A stretch of 64,000 nucleotides of DNA from Amarolinea sp964580725. GTDB lineage: Bacteria; Chloroflexota; Anaerolineae; SSC4; Amarolineaceae. Position numbers and translations under genes: made by a program. The DNA lies in the NCBI GenBank assembly GCA_964580725.1, contig CAZOLV010000003.1:57767-121766 (forward strand), read 5' to 3'. Positions 7,708 through 16,368 of this stretch are shown one piece after another; position 1 is the stretch's first letter; each line of letters begins with the position of its first letter. The notes below the pieces were generated by a model that made no database searches, was not told the origin of the DNA, and was given only the letters and a program-made list of their open reading frames with translations.

Positions 7708-10571
7708 GAGTCTTTCTCCTGGCGCCTGATCTGCACACTCGCGGCGGTTTCGAGGCGCAGATGTCGGCCCTGGCCGCCGGTCTGCAGGCGCAGGGCGTCG
7801 CAGTCCATCTCTTCATCCGCCTTCCTGTCGCACCCGACCATCCCTACTGGCGCCAGATGCGCCAGGCCGGTGTGCGATTGTCGGCGCCGCCGCGCTGGCT
7901 CGCCCGCCTGCTCGACCCGCCGCTCGCCTGGCGTCAGGCCGCCATGCGCGGTTGCCTGCTCCTGCTCACCCCCCTCTTGCTTCTGGCCGCCCTGACCGAC
8001 CGGCTGCGCCGCCCGCGTCCCTGGGCGCGCGCCTGGCAAGGCGCATGCGGCGTCGCCCACGGCTGGCTGGGCCACTGGCTCTTCGCCGACGGCCTGACCT
8101 GGTTCCTCGAACGCCGCCTCGACCGGGCTTGCCGCGCCTGGCCGCCCGATCTGGTTGATGTCCAGCATTCGATGCTACCCGCCGGGCTGTTTTATGCCAG
8201 GCGCCGCGGCCTGCCCCTTGTCTACACCGAATATGGCGCCCCCTCCGCCGACCTCTGGCCCGTCTGGGCCGGCCTTTGCCCGGCGCTCCACTGCGCCGAT
8301 GTCATCATCGGCCGCGCCGAAGCCAGCCTGGAGGGACTGCGCCAGCTCTGCGGCGTCAACCGGCCGGGCGTCATCGTCCCCAACGCCGTCCTGAGTCTGC
8401 CGCAGGACGCCGCCTCGCCCGCCAACGGCCATCTCCCCGGTCCCCTTACCATCGCCGCCATTGGCCGCCTGGCGCCCGAAAAAGGCCCCGACCTGCTGCT
8501 TGCCGCTTTTCGCTTGCTGCGCACCCAGGCCCCCGCCCTGCCGGTGCGCCTGCTCTTCGCCGGCGATGGTCCCCTGCGCTCCGATTTGCAGCAGCAGGCC
8601 GGCGCCTGGGGCCTGACCGCCCACATCGAGTTTACCGGCGCCTTCGATGACCTGGCGCCCATCATGCGCCGCGCCGACATCGTCGCCCACCCCACGCGCA
8701 ACGATGGCCGTTCCGTCAGTGTGCTCGAAGCCATGGCCTGGGGGCGTCCCATCGTCGCCGCACGCGTCGGCGGCCTGCCCGAAATCGTCGCCGACGGCGT
8801 CAGCGGCCTGCTCGTCCCACCCGACGACCCGGCCGCCCTGGCCGCCGCCCTGCAGCGTCTTGCCGAGGACACCCAACTGCGCCAACAGTTTGGCCAGGAA
8901 GCCCGCCGTCGTTTTCTCGCCGGCAATTTCACCACCGCCCACATGGTTCAAGCCACCATCGCCGTCTACCAACAACTGCTCGCCCAGCCGCGTCCCCATG
9001 CGGCTCTTGACCAGGATGTCGCGCCGTCGCCCGTCCCTGCGCCCCTGCCAGCCTCCGGCCAGGCCGCGCCGCCGCCATCCAACCGCCCCGCCCTGAGCTT
9101 GCCGCAGGGCGGCCGCCCGCCGCGTCACCTCATCGTCCTCGTCCTCGATTCGGTGCGCGCCGCCAACACCTCGCTGCACGGCTACCAGCGCCCGACGACC
9201 CCCTTTCTGGAGCAGTTCGCCGCCCGCCATCACCATTTTCGCAACGCCTATGCGCCCGGCAACTGGTCCGCCCCGTCGCACGCTTCGCTCTTCACCGGCC
9301 TCTATCCAAGCGAACATGGCCTCAATTTCGACCCGCGCACCGCCAACCAGGGCCTGGCGCCCGCCGTGTCGCAACTACCCACCCTCTTGATCGCCGCCGG
9401 CTACGCCGCCCATGCGTTCACCCAGAACATCCTTGTCAGCCGCGAAACCGGCCTGCTCGACGCCTTCCCCCATCAGATTGACTATTGGGATGGTAGCTGG
9501 CGTCCCACCTACCGGCGTACCCTCACCAACCGGGTCCGAAACTTCTGGATCGGCCGCGTGCGCCGGCGCCCCTTTCCCTATCACCGTGGCTGGACCACAC
9601 GCACCGAAGACACCCTGGCCGATCTGCTGCGGGTGCTGACCAGCGCCTCGCAGCCGATCTTCGCCTTCGTCAATCTGATGGATGCCCACATGCCCTACAC
9701 CGCCCCCCTTCCCATCGTGCGCCGTTTCGTCGCCGGCGACCCCTGGCAGCATCTCGACCGCTACCGCGATGTCCAGCCCCTGGAGCACAACCGCCTGCTG
9801 CGTCTGGCCGATCCGCAGGAACAGCAGCACAAGATGGCGCTCTACGACGCCGCTATTTGCCACCTGGACGCCTGTTTGCGCCAGTTCATCGCCGACCTGG
9901 CGCGCCAACGCCTGCTCGACCGCACCGTTCTCATTGTCACCGCCGATCATGGCGAAATGTTCGCCGAACATGACAACATCGTTGGTCACGGCCCGCGCCT
10001 CTATCAGCAACTGATCCACATCCCGCTCATCGTCGCCCACCCCGACTTCCAGCAGCCAGGCGCCGTCTCCCGCCCCGTCAGCCTGGTGGATGTCTTCCCC
10101 ACCTTGCTGGCCGAAGCGCCTGGCGTCCCACCCGTCACCCATTCCGGCCTGCATCTGCTCGCTCCCTCCGTCGCCCGCCCAACCGTCGTCAGCGAGTACG
10201 CCGGCCAAACCGAGGCCGAAGCCGCGCAACGCCTGGCGCAAAATCCCGCCCTCAGCGATCGCAGCCATTTTGGCCGCCAAATCGCCATCATGGACGAAAC
10301 GACCAAGCTGATCGTCTGGGAAGGGCGCCTCAATCGCCTCTACGACCTGCAGCGTGACCCCGGCGAAAACGATGACCTGCTCGATCCAGCGCGGCCGCAG
10401 CCGCCCTCGCCAGCGCATCTCGACGCCGCCCGCCGCCTGGAGGCCAGTCTGGCGCAGTGGCAGGCCGGCCTGCAGCGCCATCAGCCCACCCCGCGCGCTC
10501 GCCCCGCCGCTCCGGAGGACGATGACGAAATCGTCCTGCGCCGTCTGCGTGAACTGGGCTACGTGGACTGA
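7704..10571 (+). CDS. Bifunctional GT4 glycosyltransferase - sulfatase-like hydrolase
   Basis: A 955-residue fusion. Residues 1 to about 430 are a GT-B glycosyltransferase: N-domain start APDLHTRGGFEAQMSALA, then IGRLAPEKGPDLLLAAFRLL and the nucleotide-sugar site SVLEAMAWGRPIVAARVGG. A Pro/Ala linker (about 431-475) is followed by an alkaline-phosphatase-superfamily sulfatase domain: LIVLVLDSVRAANTSLHGY (metal Asp about 480), the nucleophile segment WSAPSHASLFTG (about 521) and TADHGEMFAEHD (about 746). The segment has Ser-x-Pro-Ser-His where sulfatases have C/S-x-P-x-R, so classical maturation and sulfatase activity are doubtful. It ends LRELGYVD. Copies C and D of the hairpin repeat lie in linkers of this gene. 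Confidence 0.88.
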   Translation: MRVFLLAPDLHTRGGFEAQMSALAAGLQAQGVAVHLFIRLPVAPDHPYWRQMRQAGVRLSAPPRWLARLLDPPLAWRQAAMRGCLLLLTPLLLLAALTDRLRRPRPWARAWQGACGVAHGWLGHWLFADGLTWFLERRLDRACRAWPPDLVDVQHSMLPAGLFYARRRGLPLVYTEYGAPSADLWPVWAGLCPALHCADVIIGRAEASLEGLRQLCGVNRPGVIVPNAVLSLPQDAASPANGHLPGPLTIAAIGRLAPEKGPDLLLAAFRLLRTQAPALPVRLLFAGDGPLRSDLQQQAGAWGLTAHIEFTGAFDDLAPIMRRADIVAHPTRNDGRSVSVLEAMAWGRPIVAARVGGLPEIVADGVSGLLVPPDDPAALAAALQRLAEDTQLRQQFGQEARRRFLAGNFTTAHMVQATIAVYQQLLAQPRPHAALDQDVAPSPVPAPLPASGQAAPPPSNRPALSLPQGGRPPRHLIVLVLDSVRAANTSLHGYQRPTTPFLEQFAARHHHFRNAYAPGNWSAPSHASLFTGLYPSEHGLNFDPRTANQGLAPAVSQLPTLLIAAGYAAHAFTQNILVSRETGLLDAFPHQIDYWDGSWRPTYRRTLTNRVRNFWIGRVRRRPFPYHRGWTTRTEDTLADLLRVLTSASQPIFAFVNLMDAHMPYTAPLPIVRRFVAGDPWQHLDRYRDVQPLEHNRLLRLADPQEQQHKMALYDAAICHLDACLRQFIADLARQRLLDRTVLIVTADHGEMFAEHDNIVGHGPRLYQQLIHIPLIVAHPDFQQPGAVSRPVSLVDVFPTLLAEAPGVPPVTHSGLHLLAPSVARPTVVSEYAGQTEAEAAQRLAQNPALSDRSHFGRQIAIMDETTKLIVWEGRLNRLYDLQRDPGENDDLLDPARPQPPSPAHLDAARRLEASLAQWQAGLQRHQPTPRARPAAPEDDDEIVLRRLRELGYVD
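8388..8408 (+). repeat. 21-bp hairpin repeat, copy C (compensatory stem change)
   Basis: Stem GTCCTG/CAGGAC with loop AGTCTGCCG. Compared with copies A and D the outer bases changed on both arms so pairing is kept. It lies between the two Rossmann lobes of the GT4 domain and encodes VLSLPQD. Confidence 0.65.
9090..9110 (+). repeat. 21-bp hairpin repeat, copy D
   Basis: Stem GCCCTG/CAGGGC, loop AGCTTGCCG. It sits exactly in the linker between the GT4 and sulfatase-like domains, encoding ALSLPQGG. Confidence 0.7.
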
Positions 10572-10586
10572 CAGGCGAACGAACGG

Positions 10587-11897
10587 ATGATGGACATCAC
10601 CATGCTGCTCACCGTCCTGGCGCCGATTGGCGGCATCGAATCTGCTCTGACGCCGCTGGCACAGGAGTTACAGCGCCAGGGCCATCGCGTGCGCCTCTAC
10701 GTCGTGCGCGCCCCGGCCATGCCCAATCAGAATGTCGCCAGCCTGCGCCAGGCTGGCATCCCCATCGCCGTCGCCCCGCGCCCTCTTGTTTGGCTGACCG
10801 ACCGTCTGCTGCGCTGGCGACCGGCCCTCAGCGCCCTGCTCCTGACGCTGGCCGCCCCGCTGCTCCTGCTCGCCGCCTTGCTCGACGCCCTGCGCCGCCG
10901 CCGCCCCTGGCGCCGCTCCTGGCAAGGCGCTTGCGGCGTCTTGCGCGGCCATCTCAGCCGCCTGCTGGCGCTGGAAAGCTGGTACTACGCCCCGCTGCGC
11001 CGCCTATGGCGCACGCAGGGCCTGCCCGCCGTCGTCCACGTGCACGGTTGGGGCTGCGGCGAAGACCCACCCGGCGCCATCGCCTGGCTGCGCCAGTTTC
11101 CGGTGGCCGTCGTCTACACCGAACACAACAGCCCCGATCCCGCCATCCACACCCCCATCCCCGCTGCCCCCATGAACCGGGCCGATCTGCTGATCGCCGT
11201 TTCCGCCGCCGGCCGGCAAGGCCTGATCACAGTCGGCGGCGCCATCCCGCCCATCGCCGTCATTCCCTATCCGGTGACGCCGCTGCCCGTCCTGGCCTCC
11301 CCCGCCGCTGAAATTTTCACCATGACCTGCGTCGCCCGCCTGATGCCACAGAAGGGACATGCCGATCTCCTGCGCGCCTGCGCCCAACTCGTCGCCCAGG
11401 GCCTCGATCTGCGCCTGCTGCTGGCCGGCGACGGGCCGCTGCGTCAGGAATTGACCGCCCTGGCGGCTCAACTGCAGCTCACCAACCAGGTGCAGTTCCT
11501 GGGCGTCGTCCCTCATGCCGAACTGCCCGCCCTGCTGGCCCGTAGCGATCTGATCGTCCTCCCTTCCTATTGGGAGGGGATGCCCCTGGCGCTCATCGAA
11601 GCGTTGAGCGCCGGCAAGCCCATCGTCGCCAGCGCCGTTGGCGGCAATCCAGAAATCGTACATCACGGCGAAAACGGCCTGCTCGTTCCCCCCGGTGATG
11701 TGCCAGCCCTGGTCGCCGCCCTGCACCACATGGCACACCTGCCGCGACCCGAACGGCTGGCGTTTGGCGCCGCCAGCCGTCATCGTTTCCAAACCGGCGG
11801 TTTCGATACCGCCGCCGTTGCATCCAACACCATCGCCGCCTACCAACAGGCGCTGAACCTGGCGTCGTCGCGCCAATCTGCTGCGAGGATCGCATGA
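10587..11897 (+). CDS. Glycosyltransferase family 4
   Basis: A 436-residue GT-B glycosyltransferase. The N-domain begins TMLLTVLAPIGGIESALTPL, matching the 'GG..' acceptor loop of GT4 enzymes. The C-domain has VARLMPQKGHADLLRACAQL, LLLAGDGPLRQEL and the nucleotide-sugar site PSYWEGMPLALIEALSAGKP (about residues 331-350). Residues about 65-130 include an Arg-rich hydrophobic helix pair similar to that in the GT4 part of the preceding gene (RRPW then WQGACGV in both), so the two are related. It starts 15 bp after that gene and overlaps the following sulfotransferase by ATGA. Confidence 0.88.
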   Translation: MMDITMLLTVLAPIGGIESALTPLAQELQRQGHRVRLYVVRAPAMPNQNVASLRQAGIPIAVAPRPLVWLTDRLLRWRPALSALLLTLAAPLLLLAALLDALRRRRPWRRSWQGACGVLRGHLSRLLALESWYYAPLRRLWRTQGLPAVVHVHGWGCGEDPPGAIAWLRQFPVAVVYTEHNSPDPAIHTPIPAAPMNRADLLIAVSAAGRQGLITVGGAIPPIAVIPYPVTPLPVLASPAAEIFTMTCVARLMPQKGHADLLRACAQLVAQGLDLRLLLAGDGPLRQELTALAAQLQLTNQVQFLGVVPHAELPALLARSDLIVLPSYWEGMPLALIEALSAGKPIVASAVGGNPEIVHHGENGLLVPPGDVPALVAALHHMAHLPRPERLAFGAASRHRFQTGGFDTAAVASNTIAAYQQALNLASSRQSAARIA

Positions 11898-12550
11898 TCT
11901 CGACCCAACGCAACTTCTTGTTCGTTCACATTCCCAAGACAGCCGGCAACTCGATCCAGAACATCCTGCTCCCTCACGCCGACGATCAACTGCTCATCGT
12001 GGACGACCGCAACGGTCTCGACCGCTTTGGCCTGGCGCACCCCGTCTACGACCTGCGCAAACATTCCCCGCTGCGCGACTACCAGGCCCAACTGCCGCCC
12101 GACCTCTTTGCCCATCTGCTCAAGTTCACCTGTGTGCGCAACCCCTGGGAACGTCTCATCTCGATGTATTTTTCCCCCCATCGCGGCCCCGTTGCCTGGG
12201 ATCGCACCCGCTTCGTCACCCTGGTCAACAAACTGACGCCGGCGGCTCACTTCCTGGCCCTGCCCGGCGATCCGCCGGGGCGTTCCCCCTTCCAAAACGC
12301 GGACGTCATCCTGCGCCAGGAACGCCTCGGCGACGATTTTCGCGCCCTGTGCGAGCGGCTGCAGATCAGGCATGAACCGTTGCCGGTGCGCAATAAATCG
12401 GCGCACCAACACTACGCAACCTACTACGACCCCGAACTGATCGCTCTGGTGCGCGCCCGCTTCCGCGACGACATCGAGTTCTTCGGCTACGAGTTCGAAC
12501 CGACGCCGCGCCCCGTCTCCTTTCTCTCACGTTGGTTCAAGCGCAGCTAA
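11894..12550 (+). CDS. Sulfotransferase family 2 protein (4 of 8)
   Basis: A 218-residue protein of the carbohydrate sulfotransferase (Sulfotransfer_2) type. The PSB loop is LFVHIPKTAGNSI (about residues 9-21) and the 3'-PB segment CVRNPWERLISMYF (about 79). 'HIPKTAG' and 'RNPWER' are diagnostic of the branch that includes heparan 2-O- and chondroitin-type sulfotransferases. The length fits a single domain. The start overlaps the upstream GT4 stop (ATGA), and its end overlaps the probable start of the next gene by 19 bp. Confidence 0.9.
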   Translation: MISTQRNFLFVHIPKTAGNSIQNILLPHADDQLLIVDDRNGLDRFGLAHPVYDLRKHSPLRDYQAQLPPDLFAHLLKFTCVRNPWERLISMYFSPHRGPVAWDRTRFVTLVNKLTPAAHFLALPGDPPGRSPFQNADVILRQERLGDDFRALCERLQIRHEPLPVRNKSAHQHYATYYDPELIALVRARFRDDIEFFGYEFEPTPRPVSFLSRWFKRS

Positions 12551-14688
12551 AGCCCGCCGTGCCCATCGTCTCTATTGTCATCCCCACCTACAACCGCTGC
12601 GACCTGCTGCCGCAGGCCATCGTCAGCGCGCTGACGCAGGCTACGCCCGAAGCATCCTTTGCCCTCCAGGTCATCGTCGTTGACGATGGCTCGACCGACG
12701 ATACCCCCGCCCAACTGGCGCGCTGGACGGACGATCCCCGCGTGTGCGTCGTTCGCCAAACCAACCAGGGGCGCTCGGCGGCGCGCAATCACGGCGCCAG
12801 CCTGGCGCAGGGCGAGTTCCTCGCTTTCCTCGATTCGGACGACTACTACGCCCCCGGCGCCCTGGCCGCCCATCTGCACACCTTCCAGGCGCAGCCGGCC
12901 CTGGGCATGACCATCGGCGGCTACACCCTCGTCGCCGAGGACGGACTTGCACTGGAGACTCACGCTCCCTGGCAGACCAGTCATGATCTCAGCCCCGCTG
13001 CCTGGCTTTTCGACTGCGCCGCGCTGCCCGGTTCTGTCCTTCTGCGCCGCTCCTGGTTCACCCCCTTCGACCCTGCCTGCGAAATCAGCGAGGACTGGGA
13101 CTTGTTCCTACGGCTGGCGGCGGACGGCTGCCGCATGGCCTGGACGCCGCAGGTCGTCTGTTTCTATCGCCAACATGCCGGCAGTTCGATCCGCCAGATC
13201 GCCCGTCACCGCCACGGCGCCGAGCGCACATTGGCCAAGTTCTTCGCCCGGCCAGATTTGCCGTCTGCCCTGGCCACTCAGCACGCCGCCGCCCACGCCT
13301 GGACGGGCGTCGTCTTTGCCCGCAGAGAACTGGTCGCCGGTCAAACCGATGACGCCATCGCTTCGCTGCGCGCCGCCTGCGCCGAAGACCCAACCCTGCT
13401 CGCCGCCCGGCGCCTGCACTTGCTCGAATTCCTGCTCACCCCGCCCTTGCCCGCCGCCGCGCCCACCTGGGCCGACCAGATCGCCCCCAGTCTAAGCCGC
13501 GCTCTGCCCATCGTCCGCCGTGACATGGCGCGCGCCCAGAGCCGCATCGCCATGCGCCAATTCTTCGCCGCTCGCGCCCGCCATGCCCACCGTGACGCCC
13601 GCCGTTTCCTCTGGCAAGGCCTCCGTCGCGACCCTCGCTGGCTCGCCAACCGCGGCGTCCTTTCGTTCCTCATTTCCCCCCTGTATCGCCCAGCGCATTC
13701 GGCGCTCTCCGCGTCGCCCCCCCGCACCGACAAATTCATTTGGCGCTCCGCCACCCCCCTTGTGCCGCCAAATTCACTCGATCCCGCACCACCCGACCCA
13801 ACCGGCGCTCCCCTCATCAGCATCATCCTTCCCACCCTCAACGGCAGTCGCTACATCGCCGAATCGCTGCGCAGTTGCCTGGCGCAAACCTACCCCCACT
13901 TCGAACTGATCGTCGTGGACGGCGGCAGCACCGACGGTGTGCTCGACATCGTGCGCAGCTTCGACGACCCGCGCATCCGCATTGAACATCAAGGCGCCAA
14001 TCGCGACAAGTTGCCCGGCGCGCTCAATGTCGGCTTTGCCGCCGCCCGTGGCGATTTCTTCACCTGGACGCAGGACGACGACCTCTACACCCCGGACGCC
14101 CTCGCCGTCATGCTCGGCCATCTGCAAACCCACCCAGAGACTGGCCTGGTCTACACCGGCTACTGGCGCATTGACGCCCAGGGCAAGATCATCGGCGAAT
14201 CGGAACTGCATCAACCGGACGACCTTTGGTGGACGAACGCCGTCGGCCACTGTTTTCTTTACCGGCGCACCGTGGCGCAGCGCGCCGGCCCCTATGACGT
14301 GACCTACTACATGGCCGAGGATTTGGAATTCTGGCTGCGTCTCTATCGGCTGGCCCCCGTCGCCCGACTGCCGGGTCGTCATTTCTACCACCGCCTGCAC
14401 GACGACAGCCTCACCATGAAACAATACGGTCGCTATTTCGCCCTGCGTGTCGCCGCCCACGCCCGGCGCACCGTCCTGGGCCTGAGCTGGCGCCGCTACC
14501 AGGCACAGGTCGCCGCCGCCTACATCGAAGAAGCCTTTGCCGCCCACGCCCAGCGCGACGCCGCGCGCGTCCGGCGCTCTCTGGCCAATGGCCTCTGGCG
14601 CAACCCCGCCTGGCTCCGCAACCGCGGCGTCTGGGGCATCGCCCGCCAGGCCCTGCTCGCCCGCCCCGCCAAGCCCCTCGCCGAGTGA
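12532..14688 (+). CDS. Tandem GT2-GT2 glycosyltransferase
   Basis: A 718-residue protein with two GT2 catalytic domains. Domain 1 (about residues 10-235): VSIVIPTYNRCDLLPQAI, VVDDGSTDDTP, FLDSDDYY, ISEDWDLFLRL. Domain 2 (about 428-650): ISIILPTLNGSRYIAESL, VVDGGSTDGV, WTQDDDLYTPDAL, MAEDLEFWLRL. Each domain is followed by a helical module ending WLANRGVLSFL (about 373) or WLRNRGVWGIA (near the C-terminus). Both domains keep their metal-binding Asp clusters, so two sugar additions are plausible. The start is uncertain: TTG 12532 overlaps the previous gene by 19 bp; GTG 12559 is an alternative directly before the first strand. Confidence 0.87.
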   Translation: MVQAQLKPAVPIVSIVIPTYNRCDLLPQAIVSALTQATPEASFALQVIVVDDGSTDDTPAQLARWTDDPRVCVVRQTNQGRSAARNHGASLAQGEFLAFLDSDDYYAPGALAAHLHTFQAQPALGMTIGGYTLVAEDGLALETHAPWQTSHDLSPAAWLFDCAALPGSVLLRRSWFTPFDPACEISEDWDLFLRLAADGCRMAWTPQVVCFYRQHAGSSIRQIARHRHGAERTLAKFFARPDLPSALATQHAAAHAWTGVVFARRELVAGQTDDAIASLRAACAEDPTLLAARRLHLLEFLLTPPLPAAAPTWADQIAPSLSRALPIVRRDMARAQSRIAMRQFFAARARHAHRDARRFLWQGLRRDPRWLANRGVLSFLISPLYRPAHSALSASPPRTDKFIWRSATPLVPPNSLDPAPPDPTGAPLISIILPTLNGSRYIAESLRSCLAQTYPHFELIVVDGGSTDGVLDIVRSFDDPRIRIEHQGANRDKLPGALNVGFAAARGDFFTWTQDDDLYTPDALAVMLGHLQTHPETGLVYTGYWRIDAQGKIIGESELHQPDDLWWTNAVGHCFLYRRTVAQRAGPYDVTYYMAEDLEFWLRLYRLAPVARLPGRHFYHRLHDDSLTMKQYGRYFALRVAAHARRTVLGLSWRRYQAQVAAAYIEEAFAAHAQRDAARVRRSLANGLWRNPAWLRNRGVWGIARQALLARPAKPLAE

Positions 14689-14725
14689 ATCTTTCGATCA
14701 TCCACCCCCACAAGGCACCAACCAC

Positions 14726-15517
14726 GTGATATTCTGGCGTTTTCAAGTTCGTCGCTTCGTCCTCCTCTTCGAAGGACGCACCGGCAGCACCTACTTCATG
14801 GAGGCGCTGGCGCAGCACCCGCACATCGAAGCCCGGGGTGAAATGCTCGACCCCCTCCTGGCGCAGGGCGCCGCAGCCCAACTCGCCTGGACACGCCGCT
14901 ATCTCACGCCGCCCTGGCGCGGCCCCCACAAAGCGATCGGCTTCAAGACCAAACTGCGCGCCGTACTCGATCCGCTGCAGTTCGCCGACCTCCTGCGCCG
15001 CCACCGCGTGTTCGTCATCCACATGCAGCGCCGCAACCGCATCAAATCGGTCATCTCCACCTTCCGCGTCATGCAACTCAACGCCCAGAAGAACGACACC
15101 GACCGCCAACGCCCCGCCGAACGTTTCAACATCTATGCGCCCGATCAGCGCCCTCCACCCCTGCCCGTGGACATCGCCAAATTCCGCGAAATCCTTCAAC
15201 AGCGCACACAGCGCGAACAAGCCCTCGCCGCCTACATCGCCGACCTGCGCCGGCCTACCCTCGATCTCTTCTACGAAGACCTGATGCTGACACCCACCCG
15301 CACCTTCGACCAGGTGTTCGACTTCCTCGCCGTCCCCAGTCACCCCGTCAGCGGCCAGGCCATCAAACTGACCAGCGACGACCTGCGCCATGTCGTGCTC
15401 AACTTCGACGAACTGCGCAGCGCATTCACCGGCACCCCCTACCTGTCCATGTTCGACGAGGTCCTGACAACGCCCGCCGAGCCGCCAACACCTGCCGCCG
15501 CGGGCACCGCCGCATGA
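14726..15517 (+). CDS. Sulfotransferase-like protein (5 of 8)
   Basis: A 263-residue protein. GTG 14726 is the best start because the PSB loop follows at once (VLLFEGRTGSTYFMEALAQH, from about residue 12); the open frame further upstream lies inside the previous gene. The 3'-PB segment is HMQRRNRIKSVIST (about 98), with RRN in place of the usual RDP, followed by FYEDLM and FDFLAVP, typical of stf0/LPS-type sulfotransferases. It is preceded by a 37-bp gap, one of the larger gaps in the array, and overlaps the next gene by ATGA. Confidence 0.8.
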   Translation: MIFWRFQVRRFVLLFEGRTGSTYFMEALAQHPHIEARGEMLDPLLAQGAAAQLAWTRRYLTPPWRGPHKAIGFKTKLRAVLDPLQFADLLRRHRVFVIHMQRRNRIKSVISTFRVMQLNAQKNDTDRQRPAERFNIYAPDQRPPPLPVDIAKFREILQQRTQREQALAAYIADLRRPTLDLFYEDLMLTPTRTFDQVFDFLAVPSHPVSGQAIKLTSDDLRHVVLNFDELRSAFTGTPYLSMFDEVLTTPAEPPTPAAAGTAA

Positions 15518-16368
15518 CCAGCCCGGTCTTGTGGGCGCGCGGCGGCCCGTTGACCTCCTGGCTCGCCAGCCGCTGGCCTGCGGCGCAGCCGCCCATCCTC
15601 CTCCTCTCCTACCCGCGCAGCGGCTCTAGCTGGCTCGGTGAAACATTGGGACACGCCTCCAACGCCATGTACCTGCGCGAACCGATCAACCTCAGCTATC
15701 AAGCGCAGGGGGGCCGCGGCAGCGTCTTCACCGTGGACACCGCCCAACCGCCGCCTGCCTATCGGCGCGCCGCCCAACACGCCTTCACCGCCATCCCCAC
15801 CTTCGATCCTGGCGTCGTGCGCTGGCCCGCCCAATGGCGCCTGGCGCAGCGTGCACAGCGCCGCGTCGTCATCAAAGAGGTCAACCCGGCCGCCTGCGCC
15901 TGGTTCATCGCCGCCTTTCGCCCGCGCATCGTCTTCCTGATGCGTCACCCGGCCGCCGTCGCCCTCAGCTACCGCCGCATGGGCTGGCAGCAATTCCCAA
16001 CCCTCGAACAGTGGCGCAAACACGGCCTACGTCAGGGCAGCACCCTGCACACCGCCCTCACCGCCCTCAGCGCCTATCCCGATCACCGCCTGGTGCGCTA
16101 CGAAGATGTCTGCCGCGATCCCCTGGCCACATTTCAGACGCTCTTCGACTTTTGCAGCCTGACCTGGGATGCCCAGAGCGTGCAGTTCATCCAAACCCAT
16201 ACGACGCACAGCGATGACGCCCCTGGCGGCACGGCCCGTCGCAGCCAACTCATGCCCGACGCCTGGCGCAGCCACATCGGCCCCAACGAACTGGCCGCGC
16301 TGCACGACGGTTTTGCAGCCGCCCAACTGCCCCACTACGCCGACGCCGGCGACTGGTCGCTGGCATGA
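15514..16368 (+). CDS. Sulfotransferase family protein (6 of 8)
   Basis: A 284-residue protein with PSB loop ILLLSYPRSGSSWLGETL (about residues 28-45) and 3'-PB segment FLMRHPAAVALSYRRMGW (about 141). RYEDVCRDP and FDFCSL follow in the expected positions. The last third contains a Sulfotransfer-type basic segment (GGTARRSQLM). It overlaps both neighbours by ATGA, so it is co-translated with the preceding sulfotransferase and the following GT2. The acceptor sugar is unknown. Confidence 0.87.
   Translation: MTSPVLWARGGPLTSWLASRWPAAQPPILLLSYPRSGSSWLGETLGHASNAMYLREPINLSYQAQGGRGSVFTVDTAQPPPAYRRAAQHAFTAIPTFDPGVVRWPAQWRLAQRAQRRVVIKEVNPAACAWFIAAFRPRIVFLMRHPAAVALSYRRMGWQQFPTLEQWRKHGLRQGSTLHTALTALSAYPDHRLVRYEDVCRDPLATFQTLFDFCSLTWDAQSVQFIQTHTTHSDDAPGGTARRSQLMPDAWRSHIGPNELAALHDGFAAAQLPHYADAGDWSLA

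Noticed and set aside
8175..10481. Two long - strand open frames (399 and 368 codons) opposite the GT4-sulfatase fusion
   Set aside because: Low-complexity Gly/Ala/Val-rich translations without motifs; a side effect of the C-ending codons on the coding strand.
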